From Hyperoodon ampullatus (Eukaryota; Chordata; Mammalia; Artiodactyla; Ziphiidae): a DNA stretch of 64,000 bases. A program made the position numbers and the translations under genes. The notes below the pieces were generated by a model. The model made no database searches, was not told where the DNA came from, and worked only from the letters and a program-made list of their open reading frames with translations. This document shows, piece after piece, positions 45,123-56,995 of the stretch (position 1 is its first letter; the number at the start of each line of letters is the position of its first letter). The stretch lies in contig OX457070.1 of assembly GCA_949752795.1 (NCBI GenBank), positions 31,880,788-31,944,787 on the forward strand. The letters run 5' to 3'.

Positions 45123-47799
45123 TGGAAGCATGGGTTCTTTACAGAAACATCTCAGCAAATTCTGCCACGTTACTTTCTGCTTCCATGGGATTATCATTAT
45201 TCAATTTCTCCCATGCACAGAAAACTTTTGTCCCATGGCACTGCTTTTGTCCCCAAACACCCCTTAACTTCAGACACCTATAATCATACATGTCCCAGGA
45301 TCACCAAAGTAAGGGATTTTGATGCAGTCACAGTGAATACAGCCATGTTCAAATATGTCCTATCATGTACGTTTATAAATACTGTTGTATATTTCCTGTC
45401 ACTCTCAAAGTCCCAAAGGCTTTTATGATATCTTTTCTTCCTTTATATCATATTACAAAAGAATTGCCTCTCAAATACTATCATAATTATTGACTTCCCT
45501 AATGGCCACTTTAATTGAAATCATTTGGGATTTCCCAGTGGTATTCATTCAAGTGCCATATAAAAAAATCACCTATTAGCATTTTTAGGATGCTACCCAT
45601 TATTAACACGGGGAATTCCCCTTTCATCCATCTTCTATCCTAAGGATTATATCATTTCAACAAGAACAAATCTGTTTCCCATCAGGATTCCATCAATTAA
45701 CACTTGGGCTTACCTATTACACACCGTATTAATACACACCTCATGCCAGGGTTCTTATTAATTCAGAGAGTTTGTTTGTGAGCTTGGTTATTATTCACAA
45801 TAAGAAGATTAATTATTCTTAGAATAGGAGATTGTTAATGAGCCCTAAAATTCTTATCTAAATCCCTTACTTCGCAGATAACCTGATGAATTGGCAAGCA
45901 TTGTGATCCTAAGTGTGATGTTATAAAAACGTTCTTTCTTTGGTGGGAGGACTTAGAGCTAATTACCTTAAAATACCATTAGCTAGAAGTTTACTAACAA
46001 GGATAATAATTAACTTCTTTTGTATTCAATTTATATGGAGAAGCAGTACTTAATAATTCATTCATTCTCTCAATATATTTATCAAAAAGTTTTTTTTTAT
46101 GTAAAGTACTGTTCTAGATCCTAAGATCAGGACAATTTTTATAAAGAAATAATTTCAGTATATGTCCTAGTATTTGGTACACATCTATTTATATTCTCTC
46201 TCTCACTAGGTGAGGATATTTTGCTGATTTATATTTAGAAAGAATTTCAGTGACAATATTGAAACAGAAAGTGATTACTCTGAATTTAAAACAGCAACAA
46301 CAAAAATAACCAGAATTCCTGATGACCAAAGTGTTCCATCTTGGATTGTGATTTTACTTTATTTGGTACCATAAGACCTAAAATTATCTGTGGAGTAATT
46401 GCAAGACTTACAGTAGCTAAGTAAAATGAAAGAGATGACACTGGAGTTGGTAGATACTGAAGTAAGCTACTCAAACCTCTAGAGATATCGGAATTGTTAT
46501 AATATAAAATACATTACTCATTATTCAATTCAGGAATCTTCTACTTCATCAAGTTCTTCAGTGCTAGAATGTCTTCATATGCACAATTCCTACTGCTCAA
46601 CATATTGCTAAAATAAGCCTTTCTAGAGCTTAGGTGAGGTTTTAAACTTCATAACATAAATGAACAAAGTGTTTCTTAGACATTTACTGTGTGATATATT
46701 ATTTAGGATCCTATTTAACAATTCAGAAATTGATTTTATTTTTGAGTATGTGTTCAGCTGAATTGGCCACTCAATTACAAGGGGCTTATACACAATGTAT
46801 ATTTGTCACCACCACTCTCTATACAATAAATAATTTGCAAAGTCGAACCAAGTTGACCAATGTCTTCAAAATAGTGCATAAGTGCTCCTAAATATTTACG
46901 TCTACTAAATCATCTATTACTCAAAGATCTTAAAGTTTCAGACATGTTTACCAGACAGAAAATAATAAAAAACTTGAACTCTAAATTTTCCAAGATTTAT
47001 CAGCATAAACTCACTTTGTGACACTATTTCAATTTAATTTTCTGAATGTAATATGTATTAGTTTTACCCACTTGAGACTGGAACTATATTCCTTGATCCA
47101 TTGTGAGTATATTTTTTAAAACAGTAATAGATAAAAACTCTTACCAAATAAGAAAGAGAAGTTTTAAACCTATATTAGCTTATTGTACTCTTGTTTTGTG
47201 TTTACTTCTCATTAGCTCTTGCTACTCCTATGGTTGCTGATTATTCTTATCAAGTAGCATAGACTTATGCTTAAGTTTCTGGCAGTGTTAACAATGAGGG
47301 AAGGAATTACTTACCTCCAAATGATCATTTGTAGTGGGTTGCGCAAAACATTACATTCATGTTAACAATATATTTGCCCAAGCTTTTCACATTTCCTGTA
47401 GCTCTAATATTGATTCTAACTTTATGCAGGGGATGGGGAGAATGATAGAATAATTTTTTAAAATATAAAATACAAGTCTTCCTAAAGACCTTCTTAGAAG
47501 AAATAAGCAAACATTACACAAGCCTGTATATAATTTTCCTTTGCAAACTGGGTCAGGAAATGTGTGTTTCATTTCAAAAAGGAACACTTAAATTTGGAGA
47601 GAAGGATGAATATGCAAAAATTAACACAAAGCTTCTTTCAAAATGTTTTGATTATGTGCCAGAAGAGAACAGTATTAGAAGTTAAAATTGAACAAAAGGG
47701 AGTAAGAAAATGTACTTTTTACATCAAATGCCAGATTTAAAAGCATGTTCTAGGCAAAGCATCCAATTCAAATCAAAAGAGTTTGCTTAGAAAAAACGG
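45123..47799. other. Mostly unannotated; possible L2 fragment
   Basis: At about 46055-46140 'tcattcattctctcaatata' with 'tactgttctagatcctaaga' resembles a minus-strand L2 end. The other ~2.5 kb is A+T-rich and unassigned. Confidence 0.4.
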
Positions 47800-50700
47800 T
47801 GGCAGCCTGAATCTGTGGCTCTCTACACATCCTCCCTCCAAAATGAGTAAGATCGACAGGAGTACAAATCAGACAACACAGGACCCATACTTTCAGCATT
47901 ATTACTAGGAAACTGAGAATATTATGAACTTTGCATAGAATAGAGAAAGTGTGTGACTCTTAGAAATATGGCAGTGAAGAGAAAGAATAAAGGAGAAAAA
48001 TTAAAGACTGATGACAAGACAGTGAACCTTAAGATATGACAAATTTCCCTTTCTCCCTAACCAACAAAAACATCCATTTAAAAATTGCATTCTTTCATAC
48101 TGACAGAAGAGGGAGCTTTTGAATGAGGGCCCCTGTCCAACTACTTAGAAATAGGAACCAACTTTATACAAAACTACGTTAAGATGAAAAACAAAAACTA
48201 AGAATTGGGATATTTCAGAAGATGAAAATTTCACCTTCTGAAATCATGAAGCAAGAGAGACCTACTGTAACACAATACTCCCAACTTAATTAAATATTCT
48301 GAAACATGCAGTTGGAGATATATATATAAATAATATATGGGAAGGAAATTAAATAAACAAAATAATCTTAGCATCATAAAAATGAAGAATGAATTACAAG
48401 GTAATCAAGGGAGAAGAAATTCAAATAAAAATCATGTAATAGACACTGAAGAATAGCAGAAAAGTTATGAAGAGAATGAAAATAACATAAAGAAGTAAAA
48501 AAGGTCATAGAAAAAGTGCTTGAAATGGAAGACATAAAAAGAAAAAATAACATCTGTAAAATTGAATCCTGGAGAAAGAAAAACAAAACAATGGCACACA
48601 AATAATTAAACTATAATCTCCCCAATATTTCCAGAAATAAGAAAGCAGATGTGCATATTAAAAGGACCCACCATGCATGTGGGAAAACCTATCTGATGTG
48701 ATCAACTCTAAGACATATCCTGGTAAAACTGCTAGAATTTAAAGACAGAAAAAAATATCCTCAGGGTCTTCAGGACAAAGAAAAAATTATTTAAAACTTT
48801 AAACAGTTAGGCTGATTTCAGATTTCTCAAGAGTAGCATACAAACATCACAGCAATGGAACAGAATGTAAGACATTCAAATAAAGAAATTCATATCAAGG
48901 ATTTTATATACTGCTAAGCTGTCTTTCCAGTACTAATATTATAGAAAAAAGAAGTTTTAAACATGTAAGAATTAAGGTAATAGTTTACCCATAAACTCTT
49001 CCTAAAGAATCTGCTGGAGTTAGATCTTTATCTGACCAAGAAAAGACTGGGCAAACTTAGGTAAAAGGACAAATGGTGATTATTTAATATACACAATTAT
49101 AGATGCAACCATAAAATAAGAGTGGGAACATCTGTGGAATAATAGCATGTAAATGTTATATGCCCTAAAAAATAGAAAGAATGCAAATTTAAAATGTGAA
49201 GAAAAGGGAGAAAGAAAGAGGAAAGTAGAATAAGGTCATTAATTCTCCTTTATGTAAAATAAGTGGAGTCAGAGGAAACAATTTAAAACTGAGAAACTAT
49301 TTAGAAAAGGGTTAAGATGGGGGTTAAAGGAACTGTAAAAGGTACAAATACAAAAGTAACCAATAGAAGAAAATTAAATCCTTTCTTTTTTTTTCCCATC
49401 ATCTTGAATTATGCTTTATTAAAAAAAAAATGCTTCCTTGTTTAGTCCTTTGTTTATCATCTTTTCTTTTTTTTTTATTAGTCTCTGCTTTACAACAAAG
49501 TGAATCAGTCATACATATACATCTGTTCCCACATCCCCTCCCTCATGCATCTCCCTCCCTCCCACCCTCCCCATCCCACCCCTCCAGGTGGCCACAAAGC
49601 ACCGAACCGATCCCCCCGCGCCACGCGGCCACCCCCCACCAACCATCCACCCCACGCCTGGCAATGTATACACATCTATGCCTCTCCCCCGCCCTGTCAC
49701 AGCCCCCCCCATATCCCCAAGCCCACCCCGAGTAGGTCTGTGTCTCTATTCCTGTTTTACCCCTAAGTTCTTCATGACATTTTTTTTTCTTAAATTCCAT
49801 ATATATGTGTTAGCATATGATATTTGTCTTTCTCTTTCTGACTTACTTCACTCTGTATGACAGACTCTAGGTCTATCCACCTCATTACAAATAGCTCAGT
49901 TTCATTTCTTTTTATGGCTGAGTAATATTCCATTGTATATATGTGCCACATCTTCTTTATCCATTCATCCGATGATGGACACTTGGGTTGTTTCCATCTC
50001 CGGGCTATTGTGAATAGAGCTGCAATGAACATTTTGGTACATGTCTCTTTTTGAATTATGGTTTTCTCAGGGTATATGCCTAGTAGTGGGATTGCTGGGT
50101 CAAAAATCCTTTCTTAATGACAAAAGAAATAAAAAGGGAAAGAAGAAGAAACAAAAGTAATACCACATAGAGAAAAAAACCACAATAAATATAACAATAT
50201 GCACAGTAATTATGACACAAAATAGTATGACAAAGTTTAAATAAAACATAAAAGTCATATAAAGAAAGATAATGGGCTGTATTAGCCCACTAAAAGGAAA
50301 AGACATACAAATTGGTTCATAAGGCAAAACCTAACTCTATGCTGACACAAACCTAAATAGAATGATTCAAAAAGGAGGGGAAAAAAAAGCAAAAATAGTG
50401 TAACTGGCAAAGGAAACAAGAAGAAAGCAGGGGTTGTAATCCTGACATCAGATAAAGAGAAATCAGATAAAGAGAATCAGGCCAAAAAACATAAAGCATG
50501 ACATCTTTGTAGTCCAAAAAGCTGTAATTCATAATGTAGATTTAACACTTATGAGTATCTCTGAATCAAACAAAAATAGGAACATTGATAATAGAATATC
50601 CTGACACACCATCCTTATTGTAAAACAGGTCAGCTGGATTAAAAAATAAGTAAGAATGTAACATAAGTAAGCAAAGTAATCAATAATAAGATCTTACAGA

Positions 50701-50960
50701 TTTGTATCAAACACTACACCCTGATAATGGAAAATGTACGCTGCTGTCAACTGCACACAAAAATCGATCATAAAGCATAGGTAAGTGTCTTTATATAATT
50801 TAGGTTTAGGGGAAAGCTTTAAAACTATGATTCAAAAATCCAGCAATAAAAGATTAAAAATAATTAAAACATTTGTATGCATTTGTCTAAAGACAAGTGA
50901 CACATTCAGAAACAATACTGCAAGACATATCTTAGCTAAAGGGCTAATGTTTTACTATAC
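47800..50960 (+). mobile_element. Ancient L1/HAL1-like body (interrupted)
   Basis: A long stretch with strong A richness on the plus strand, as in LINE sense strands. It has fragments such as 'agaatctgctggagttagat' and 'cagctggattaaaaaataag' that recall HAL1 or old L1 coding regions. It leads into an L1M 3' end of the same orientation at 51703-52440. No intact frame remains. Assignment rests on base bias and weak resemblance. Confidence 0.4.
49388..50103 (-). mobile_element. Young L1 3' end with apparent 3' transduction
   Basis: The L1 part (about 49477-50103) carries the late ORF2 and 3'UTR: 'gctgagtaatattccattgt', 'gtgggattgctgggtca', 'tctctgctttacaacaaagt'. Its A tail is the T run 49462-49476. 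Beyond it lie about 67 bp of non-L1 sequence (49395-49461) holding AATAAA (complement at 49415-49420), then a second T run at 49386-49394. The exact 12-bp duplication 'aaatcctttctt' brackets everything at 49376-49387 and 50104-50115. The pyrimidine-rich 3'UTR tract gives several open frames that are not genes. Confidence 0.88.
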
Positions 50961-50974
50961 AAAGAACGTTTTAA

Positions 50975-51100
50975 CTTTTTTTTTTTTTTTGGCTGCACCT
51001 TGTGGCTTGTGGGATCTTAGTCCCCCAACCAGGGATTGAACCTGGGGCCACGACAGTGAAAGCACATAGTCCTAACCACTGGACCACCAGGGAATTCCCC
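50975..51100 (-). mobile_element. Older short tRNA-derived CHR-type SINE
   Basis: T run, 'ggctgcaccttgtggcttgt', complement of the B-box region ('gggattgaacctggggccac') and right end 'ggaccaccagggaattcccc'. Diverged 14-bp duplication 'aaagaacgttttaa' (50961-50974) versus 'aaagaatattttaa' (51101-51114). Confidence 0.86.
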
Positions 51101-51120
51101 AAAGAATATTTTAAGAATGA

Positions 51121-51534
51121 AACGTCCATTGACGGATGGATAAAGAAGATGTGGTACATATATACAATGAAATAATACTCAGTCATAAAAAAAGAAATAA
51201 TGTCATTTGCAGCAACATGGATGGACCTAGAGTTTATCATTCTAAGTGCAATAAGTCAGAAAGAGAAAGACAAATATCATATGATATCACTTATATGTGG
51301 AATCTAAAATATGATACAAACAAACTTATTTACAAAACAGAAATAGATTCACAGACATAGAAAACAAACTTATGGTTACCAAAGGGAAAAGGGGGGGAGG
51401 ATAAATTAGGAGTTTGGGATTAACAGATACCCTCTACTATATATAAAATAGATAACCAACAAGGACCTGCTGTACAACACAGGGAACAATACTTAACATT
51501 TTGTAATAACCTATAGGGAAAAGAATCTGAAAAA

Positions 51535-51595
<61 letters not shown>

Positions 51596-51693
51596 TACAT
51601 ATATATATATTCAGTTATGTATATAACTGAATCACTTTGCAGTATACCTGAAACTAACATAACGTTGTAAATCAACTACATTTCAATAAAAGG
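51121..51693 (+). mobile_element. L1 3' end, 5'-truncated
   Basis: Starts in late ORF2 ('aacgtccattgacggatgga'), has 'catatgatatcacttatatg' and 3'UTR 'ctgctgtacaacacagggaa', and ends 'tacatttcaataaaagg'. A short possible duplication 'aagaatga' is at 51113-51120 and 51695-51702. Confidence 0.88.
51537..51612. repeat. (TA)n(CA)n microsatellite inside the L1 3'UTR
   Basis: About 20 TA units followed by CA units and more TA. Expanded from the A+T-rich L1 3'UTR segment. Confidence 0.92.
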
Positions 51694-51702
51694 AAAGAAT
51701 GA

Positions 51703-52440
51703 GGGAAAAAATTCAAGATGAGCAAAGCACCTAAACAATTGTTTTTAAAAAAAGACATTAAAATGGCCCTCAAATCTATTAAAAGGTGCTTAACTTCTTT
51801 CATAAAAGGAAAATACAAATTTAAAACTACACGGAATACTATTTTTACCTGGTTAGATAGGCACCAATTTAAAAGGTTGACAATATACTGTTGGAAAACA
51901 GGCTTTCTCATTCATCACTGGTGGCAATGCAAAATGGGACAACCCTTTGAAAGTGATCTGATGGTATCTAACAAATTTACAAATGTCTTAGACCCTCAAA
52001 TCCCAGTTTTAGGAATTTAGCCTGAAGATACACTTCTAACAAGCACCAATCGTAAACTACTGACAATTCTAAATTGCCTAAGCAAAGAAGATTGATTGAA
52101 TAAACTATGGTACATCCCCACAGCAGAGTACAACTCTAAAAAAGGATGAAGACGATCTCTATGAACTGATAGAGACTTATTTGAATATATATTTTTAAGC
52201 GGAGAAAAGCAAAGTGCAAAAGAGTTTCTATAGCATGCTACTCTTCATGTAAGAAAGGAGAAATAAGAAAACATACTTATTTTTGTTAAAAGAGACATAG
52301 GAAAGGATAAGCCAGAAATTTATGGGATTGATTTCTTATGAGAGAAAGTAATTTTCTCTGAGTAGATTTTTTGTATAATTTTGACTTTTGGAATCAAGTA
52401 AATATTCTGCATATTCAAAAGAAATAAAATAAAATGAAAC
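51703..52440 (+). mobile_element. Ancient L1M/L1ME 3' region
   Basis: 'tcactggtggcaatgcaaaa', 'gataaactatggtacatccc'-type motif near 52105, 'gctactcttcatgtaagaaa' follow the ORF2 tail and 3'UTR of old L1 families. The 100-codon frame 51718-52020 is decayed ORF2 sequence. It appears continuous with the LINE-like body to the left once the later insertions are removed. Confidence 0.7.
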
Positions 52441-54144
52441 TAAGAGTAGGGGATAAATCCCTAAAACTGAATGCAAGGAGAAATTTAAAAATTCAACTTC
52501 TGTTTTTAAAAACAGCTACACTTAAGGGGGAAAGAACTAATGTAGGTAACTTTTGAATGTAGTACTTTGACTATACACCCTTAGTCTCAAAAAAAAAGAA
52601 AAAAAATTTTTTTTAAAAACCCTGCAGACAAATCTTGAACTCTTGTAATACAAAAGTTTGCTGCAGAGGTACCTTAGCCAAGGAATCAAATTAACATCAT
52701 TGATAAAGGGCACACAGCCATCATATCCCTCCTGATAGAATAATCTGGATGGAAACATTGCTTATGTAGTATTCCAGCTAAAACTCACAAGAAGGAAACA
52801 TCAGGAAAACCCAAATAATGAGATTTTCTGTAAAACAGTCAGCCTGTATTTTAAAAATATTTTTAATGTCAAAGGCATAAAAGACAGAAAAAGTCTGATG
52901 GACTATTCTAGATTAAAAGATACTAAAGAGATTCTGGATTGCACCCTGTACTGGGAAAGATTGATATAAAGATTGATATTACTGGGACAATTCAAGAAAT
53001 TGAAATATAGACTGTATATTAGATAATAGCATTATATCAGTGTGAAAATTTCTGAATTCAAAACTTGTTCTGAGGAAACAAACACTAACAGATTAGGGGT
53101 TAAAGGGCATGATGTATGCAGCTACTCCCATATAGTTCAGAAAAAAATAGGATATATTACAGAGAGAATGATAAAGCAATGTGGCAAAGTGTTAAACCTT
53201 GGAAAATCTGGATAAGAGCATTCAGAAGTTCTTTATACTATTCTTAGAATTTTTCTGTGAGTTTGAAATTAATTTGAAGGAAAAGTTTAAAAAAACAGCA
53301 TAGCAAATAAACTGTGTGTGCATCCTTCACTCGGGCAATATTTTCTGTAGTATTGTTACTGATAGTAAAGATTAATATTTGGATGGAGAGAACTATAAAG
53401 TTTTCAAAGTCATCCTAAAAATTGTTGCTTCTACTGTGATTTGGGTGTCTCAAAACAGTTGACCTAAACATGATCCTTTACTGTCCTCCCACCTTAATGT
53501 GAATAGTTCACTCATTACTAATATTGAAGATTTCTTTTATAAATTTCCACACACATAGCATTAAATTGTGAAACATTTTGAAAGGTATTTTAAAAGATTA
53601 TACATGTAGGTATCCCTCCAATTTTAGAAGTAAAATATACTTTCTTAGAAAACTTGGAAACACAGGGTTGTGGCTCAGTGGTTAAGGTAATGGGTTAAAA
53701 AACCTGAAAAATGTAGAAAAGTATATACAATAGAAAGGAAAAATCATTGAGTAATGATTTCATGAAGCAGAGAGTTTAAAAATGTTTTGCATATTGTTTA
53801 AATGAAGGGTCACAGGCCTTTGCAAAAAAAGACATATAGGAAAGATCAGAGTAGATGAAATGTTGGTTTCTTAATGAAAATAAATCCACTGCATTCCAAA
53901 AATAGGAAATTTGCACTTGAATTCACTAAATTTTCCTTTCAGAAAGTGATCTCCCTTATAAAAAATGAAAAAAAAATTGCTGATATTCTGTTTCATTAGG
54001 TAGAGAAATCAATAACTACATAAAGCCTGAGTAGCTTGTTGGCACAAACTTGCGTGACCTTATTTTCACTTAAATGTATCAAGATTTGTTCTGGCATTTA
54101 AAAATAAACACTTTTAAGTTGTCAACAAAAAAATCTATACAAAC

Positions 54145-54169
54145 AAGTGAATAATTGAATTATTCACTT
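54145..54169. repeat. 25-bp palindrome, 12-bp arms around one base
   Basis: Arms aagtgaataatt (54145-54156) and aattattcactt (54158-54169) are exact complements around G54157. Confidence 0.95.
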
Positions 54170-55212
54170 TCTTATGCATACAATGATAAAAGGGGGGGCA
54201 TAAAAGAGAGAAAGAAATAGATGAGAATTTTCCAGGGAGCTGGTCAAAGCTGAAAAAGATGGCAACTGGGAAACAACACAGCACTGTGTCAAGATCTAAA
54301 AACGTGCCTCATCTTAAATCAGGCCTACGGCCAACTGCGGATTTAAGTGTAGAGGACAACCAGGTCACTTTCCCTTGAGCTCCTTTCCTGTCAGACCCTT
54401 TCCCTGGTGTTCATGCTTTTACTGCCATGGGGTGAATTGGAAAAGGGGCCAGGACTTCCCTGCCCAGGGCCTCCTAAGAAGTACATCTGTCATGGATCAT
54501 GTTATAGAACAGAAATGTTTGGTTTTGATCCTATTCATTTCAACTGGCAGGCGGTTATTATTAGAATGAAAAATTAAGCCATTATGCTGTCGAAGGCTTG
54601 CTGGCTCTAAAAAAATTTATGGAGTTAATACGACAAAATTATCTTTTATAGCTGATAAAACAGCTGTATGTAGACGGCTGGCCTTTTCTTAAATAGGAAG
54701 AAACACAAAATGGTAGTCTTGTTGGGATGGACCACACCAAGACGGAGGTGTCAGTGATATTTGCTCTTTTGGCAACACATGAAAAGGTGTTTTATTTTTA
54801 TTAGTCTTCCTGTAGGAAGGAACAAAAAACCATACCTTCATGCTTTCTAAAAATAAGCCCCTGCAGTCCTTAAAGTAGCATTGTTATTTATAGGCCTGCT
54901 ATTTTTCTGTTATTTAGTGAATGTTTCAATTAACATTTCTGCTACGCAAATATTCATGTAGCAATTACAACTTTTCCGAAACCAATGAATTGCAAGTATA
55001 GCTACTTCCTATTTATAAACCACTCTTCTAATATCTTTAGAAGCTGCTCATCTCTGGTAAAAGATTTGAGTCATAAAAAATGCAAAGCACAGTAAGTACT
55101 GATGGGGTTCTTTTCATTCCAAGAGCTTTATTGTGATGACTTATTCAGGCCACTTCTGTAAAGGTCACATTGATGATGGTACACACTAGACCAGAACAGT
55201 ATTGCATCCTTT

Positions 55213-55238
55213 GGGGGAGGGGGGGCAGGTCTCTGGGG
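55213..55238 (+). other. G-rich tract, possible G-quadruplex
   Basis: G runs of 5 (55213-55217), 7 (55219-55225) and 4 (55235-55238). Splitting the 7-run gives four runs of three or more. Formation is inference only. Confidence 0.35.
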
Positions 55239-55924
55239 CACGCTTGACTGAACCAGCACATTAACACCTGGGTATTTTTCAAACCAAATTCTTGAATCTT
55301 TTCTTACCACATGTAATAATACCCAAATGCCAACAAGAGCAATATTTTAACCTTATCCTAAAGACTTAGGTTAAATGTGTCATAGAGTCTCTTAATATCT
55401 GTGTGTGTGTATTATATATGAATGTCTATTGTTTTATTATTTGTTGAATTTTTTGAGTTGTTTCTTTTCCAGTTTCCATTAAAATGATCTTGTTGAAACA
55501 CAGCTTTCCTTGGTTGTCAGAAACTTGCTTAGCTTTTTGGAGAGAGGACCTAAGTTCTGTTTTGTCCAGATTGTGTATATGAATGGCCATTTTTGGACTT
55601 TCCACTGAGGTTAGAATTAAAAGGTAAGTACATTGACGCAGTTACTAAGTCCTGATGCAAATCTAACTGGCCTACCCTTTCTTTCTTTTTAAAGATGTAA
55701 TAGATTTGGCTAATTGAGAATAACACTCTTAAAGTACAGGGCCATGAAGTAGGAGGGAGGGTCTTTTGCACGTATGCTTTTTTTTTCCTTCAAAGATGAA
55801 CTTACCACCAGAAAAGGAGCAAAGGTGCTAGTCCTAGAGGCAGTGGAAAGGCTTTTTTAATAACAAAAATAGGTAGCAGTTTTAGAATTTTCTTCTGTGC
55901 TATACTTCATTCTTCATATTCCAT

Positions 55925-56085
55925 ACACATCACTTCATTTCAGTGTTTCATGCCCGTGCACAGGTAAGGAAACTGAGGCACTCATTAAAAGTACTTGCAA
56001 AGGTCATGCAGATAATAAGTGATGGATTGAAATTCAGATCCAAGCAGCCTGACTCCAGACACCTCATCCCTAAACACTATGAAAC
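55925..56085 (-). mobile_element. MIR SINE
   Basis: 'aggtaaggaaactgaggcac', 'caaaggtcatgcagataata' and 'attcagatccaagcagcctg' are MIR on the complementary strand. Confidence 0.75.
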
Positions 56086-56609
56086 TGCATCCCCAAGACC
56101 AGGGACCCTGTTGAAAGGAACCCTTACTTCGAGGTGGCCAGTTGGCAGGCCAAGGTCTTAGCCAGGACAATGTGCTGGTCTCTCATAAGAGGACTGGCTC
56201 CATAAGCTCCACTTTTATTCCTTCCCTTGCCCCTTCTGCTTCTTCCATCAATCTTGGGCCTGTGCTGCCCTGTGGCACTACGGGAACATTTCTGCAGTGG
56301 CTCTTGTTCCAGTTGGAGCATGTCACTGTAGCAGCTTCTCTGCCTGGAGGTCCCCCCTGATCCAACACTTTATTGATTAATTTCACCAATGCATCATTTC
56401 ACTCCCCATGGGCTTACAAACCTAGTAAATGTAAAAGTGCTAAGGTCAGTAAATGAATAAAGAAGTCATCATATCAAAAGCATTCTTCTGATCAGAAATT
56501 GTTTATTTTATGATTACTCTTGATATGGTAAAGAGATCTGTGGAAGCCATTTTATATGTATGGTGTTTAAAAGATTTTAAGGCTGATTGATTTTTTAATC
56601 TTAATTAGA
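56086..56609. other. Unannotated sequence
   Basis: A slightly G+C-richer segment at 56100-56400 with frames under 75 codons. No exon recognised. Confidence 0.4.
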
Positions 56610-56755
56610 GATTTGAATTCTGGTTATGCCACTTTCTAGTTGCATGACTTTAGGAAAATTATTTTAACTTTTCTAAGCCTCAATTGTATCATCTGTGAAA
56701 AGGGGATGATAAGAATTGCATGGAGTTGTTAAATCTGTTCTGATGTTAGGTAAAG
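56610..56755 (+). mobile_element. MIR SINE
   Basis: 'ttctggttatgccactttct', 'agttgcatgactttaggaaa', 'tctaagcctcaattgtatca' follow the MIR tRNA-related and core sections. Confidence 0.75.
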
Positions 56756-56894
56756 GTTAATTCTCTCCCCTCAGATAATCCTCAAATGAATACAGATGTT
56801 TAGGTAGAACATAGACAAGAGAAGGAAAATATTAAAAAATACTAAATTAAATTTAAAATATTAAATCTAGACTTAAATTCTTGGTGATTGTGTA

Positions 56895-56995
56895 TTTTTA
56901 AAAAATTTTATTGACATATAGTTGATTTATGATGCTGTGTTAGTTTCAGGTATACAGTAAAGTGATTCAATTATATATATACATATATATATATA
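56895..56995 (-). mobile_element. Very short L1 3' end
   Basis: 'ttattgacatatagttgatt', 'ctgtgttagtttcaggtata', 'cagtaaagtgattcaattat' are the last ~100 bp of L1 on the minus strand, followed by a TA tract. Confidence 0.8.

Larger units (their letters stand above)
52441..55924. other. Repeat-poor unannotated block
   Basis: About 3.5 kb without a recognised transposon. Contains a near-perfect palindrome (54145-54169) and a G-rich tract at 55213-55238. No exon could be supported. Confidence 0.45.

Noticed and set aside
49430..49860. Several 67-101-codon frames rich in Pro or Gly
   Set aside because: They arise from the pyrimidine/purine-biased 3'UTR of a young L1.
3361..51100. A-box and B-box motifs suggesting tRNA genes
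   Set aside because: All occurrences are inside tRNA-derived SINE heads with SINE bodies, tails and target duplications.
51718..52020. 100-codon open frame
   Set aside because: Decayed L1 ORF2 sequence within an ancient L1 3' region.
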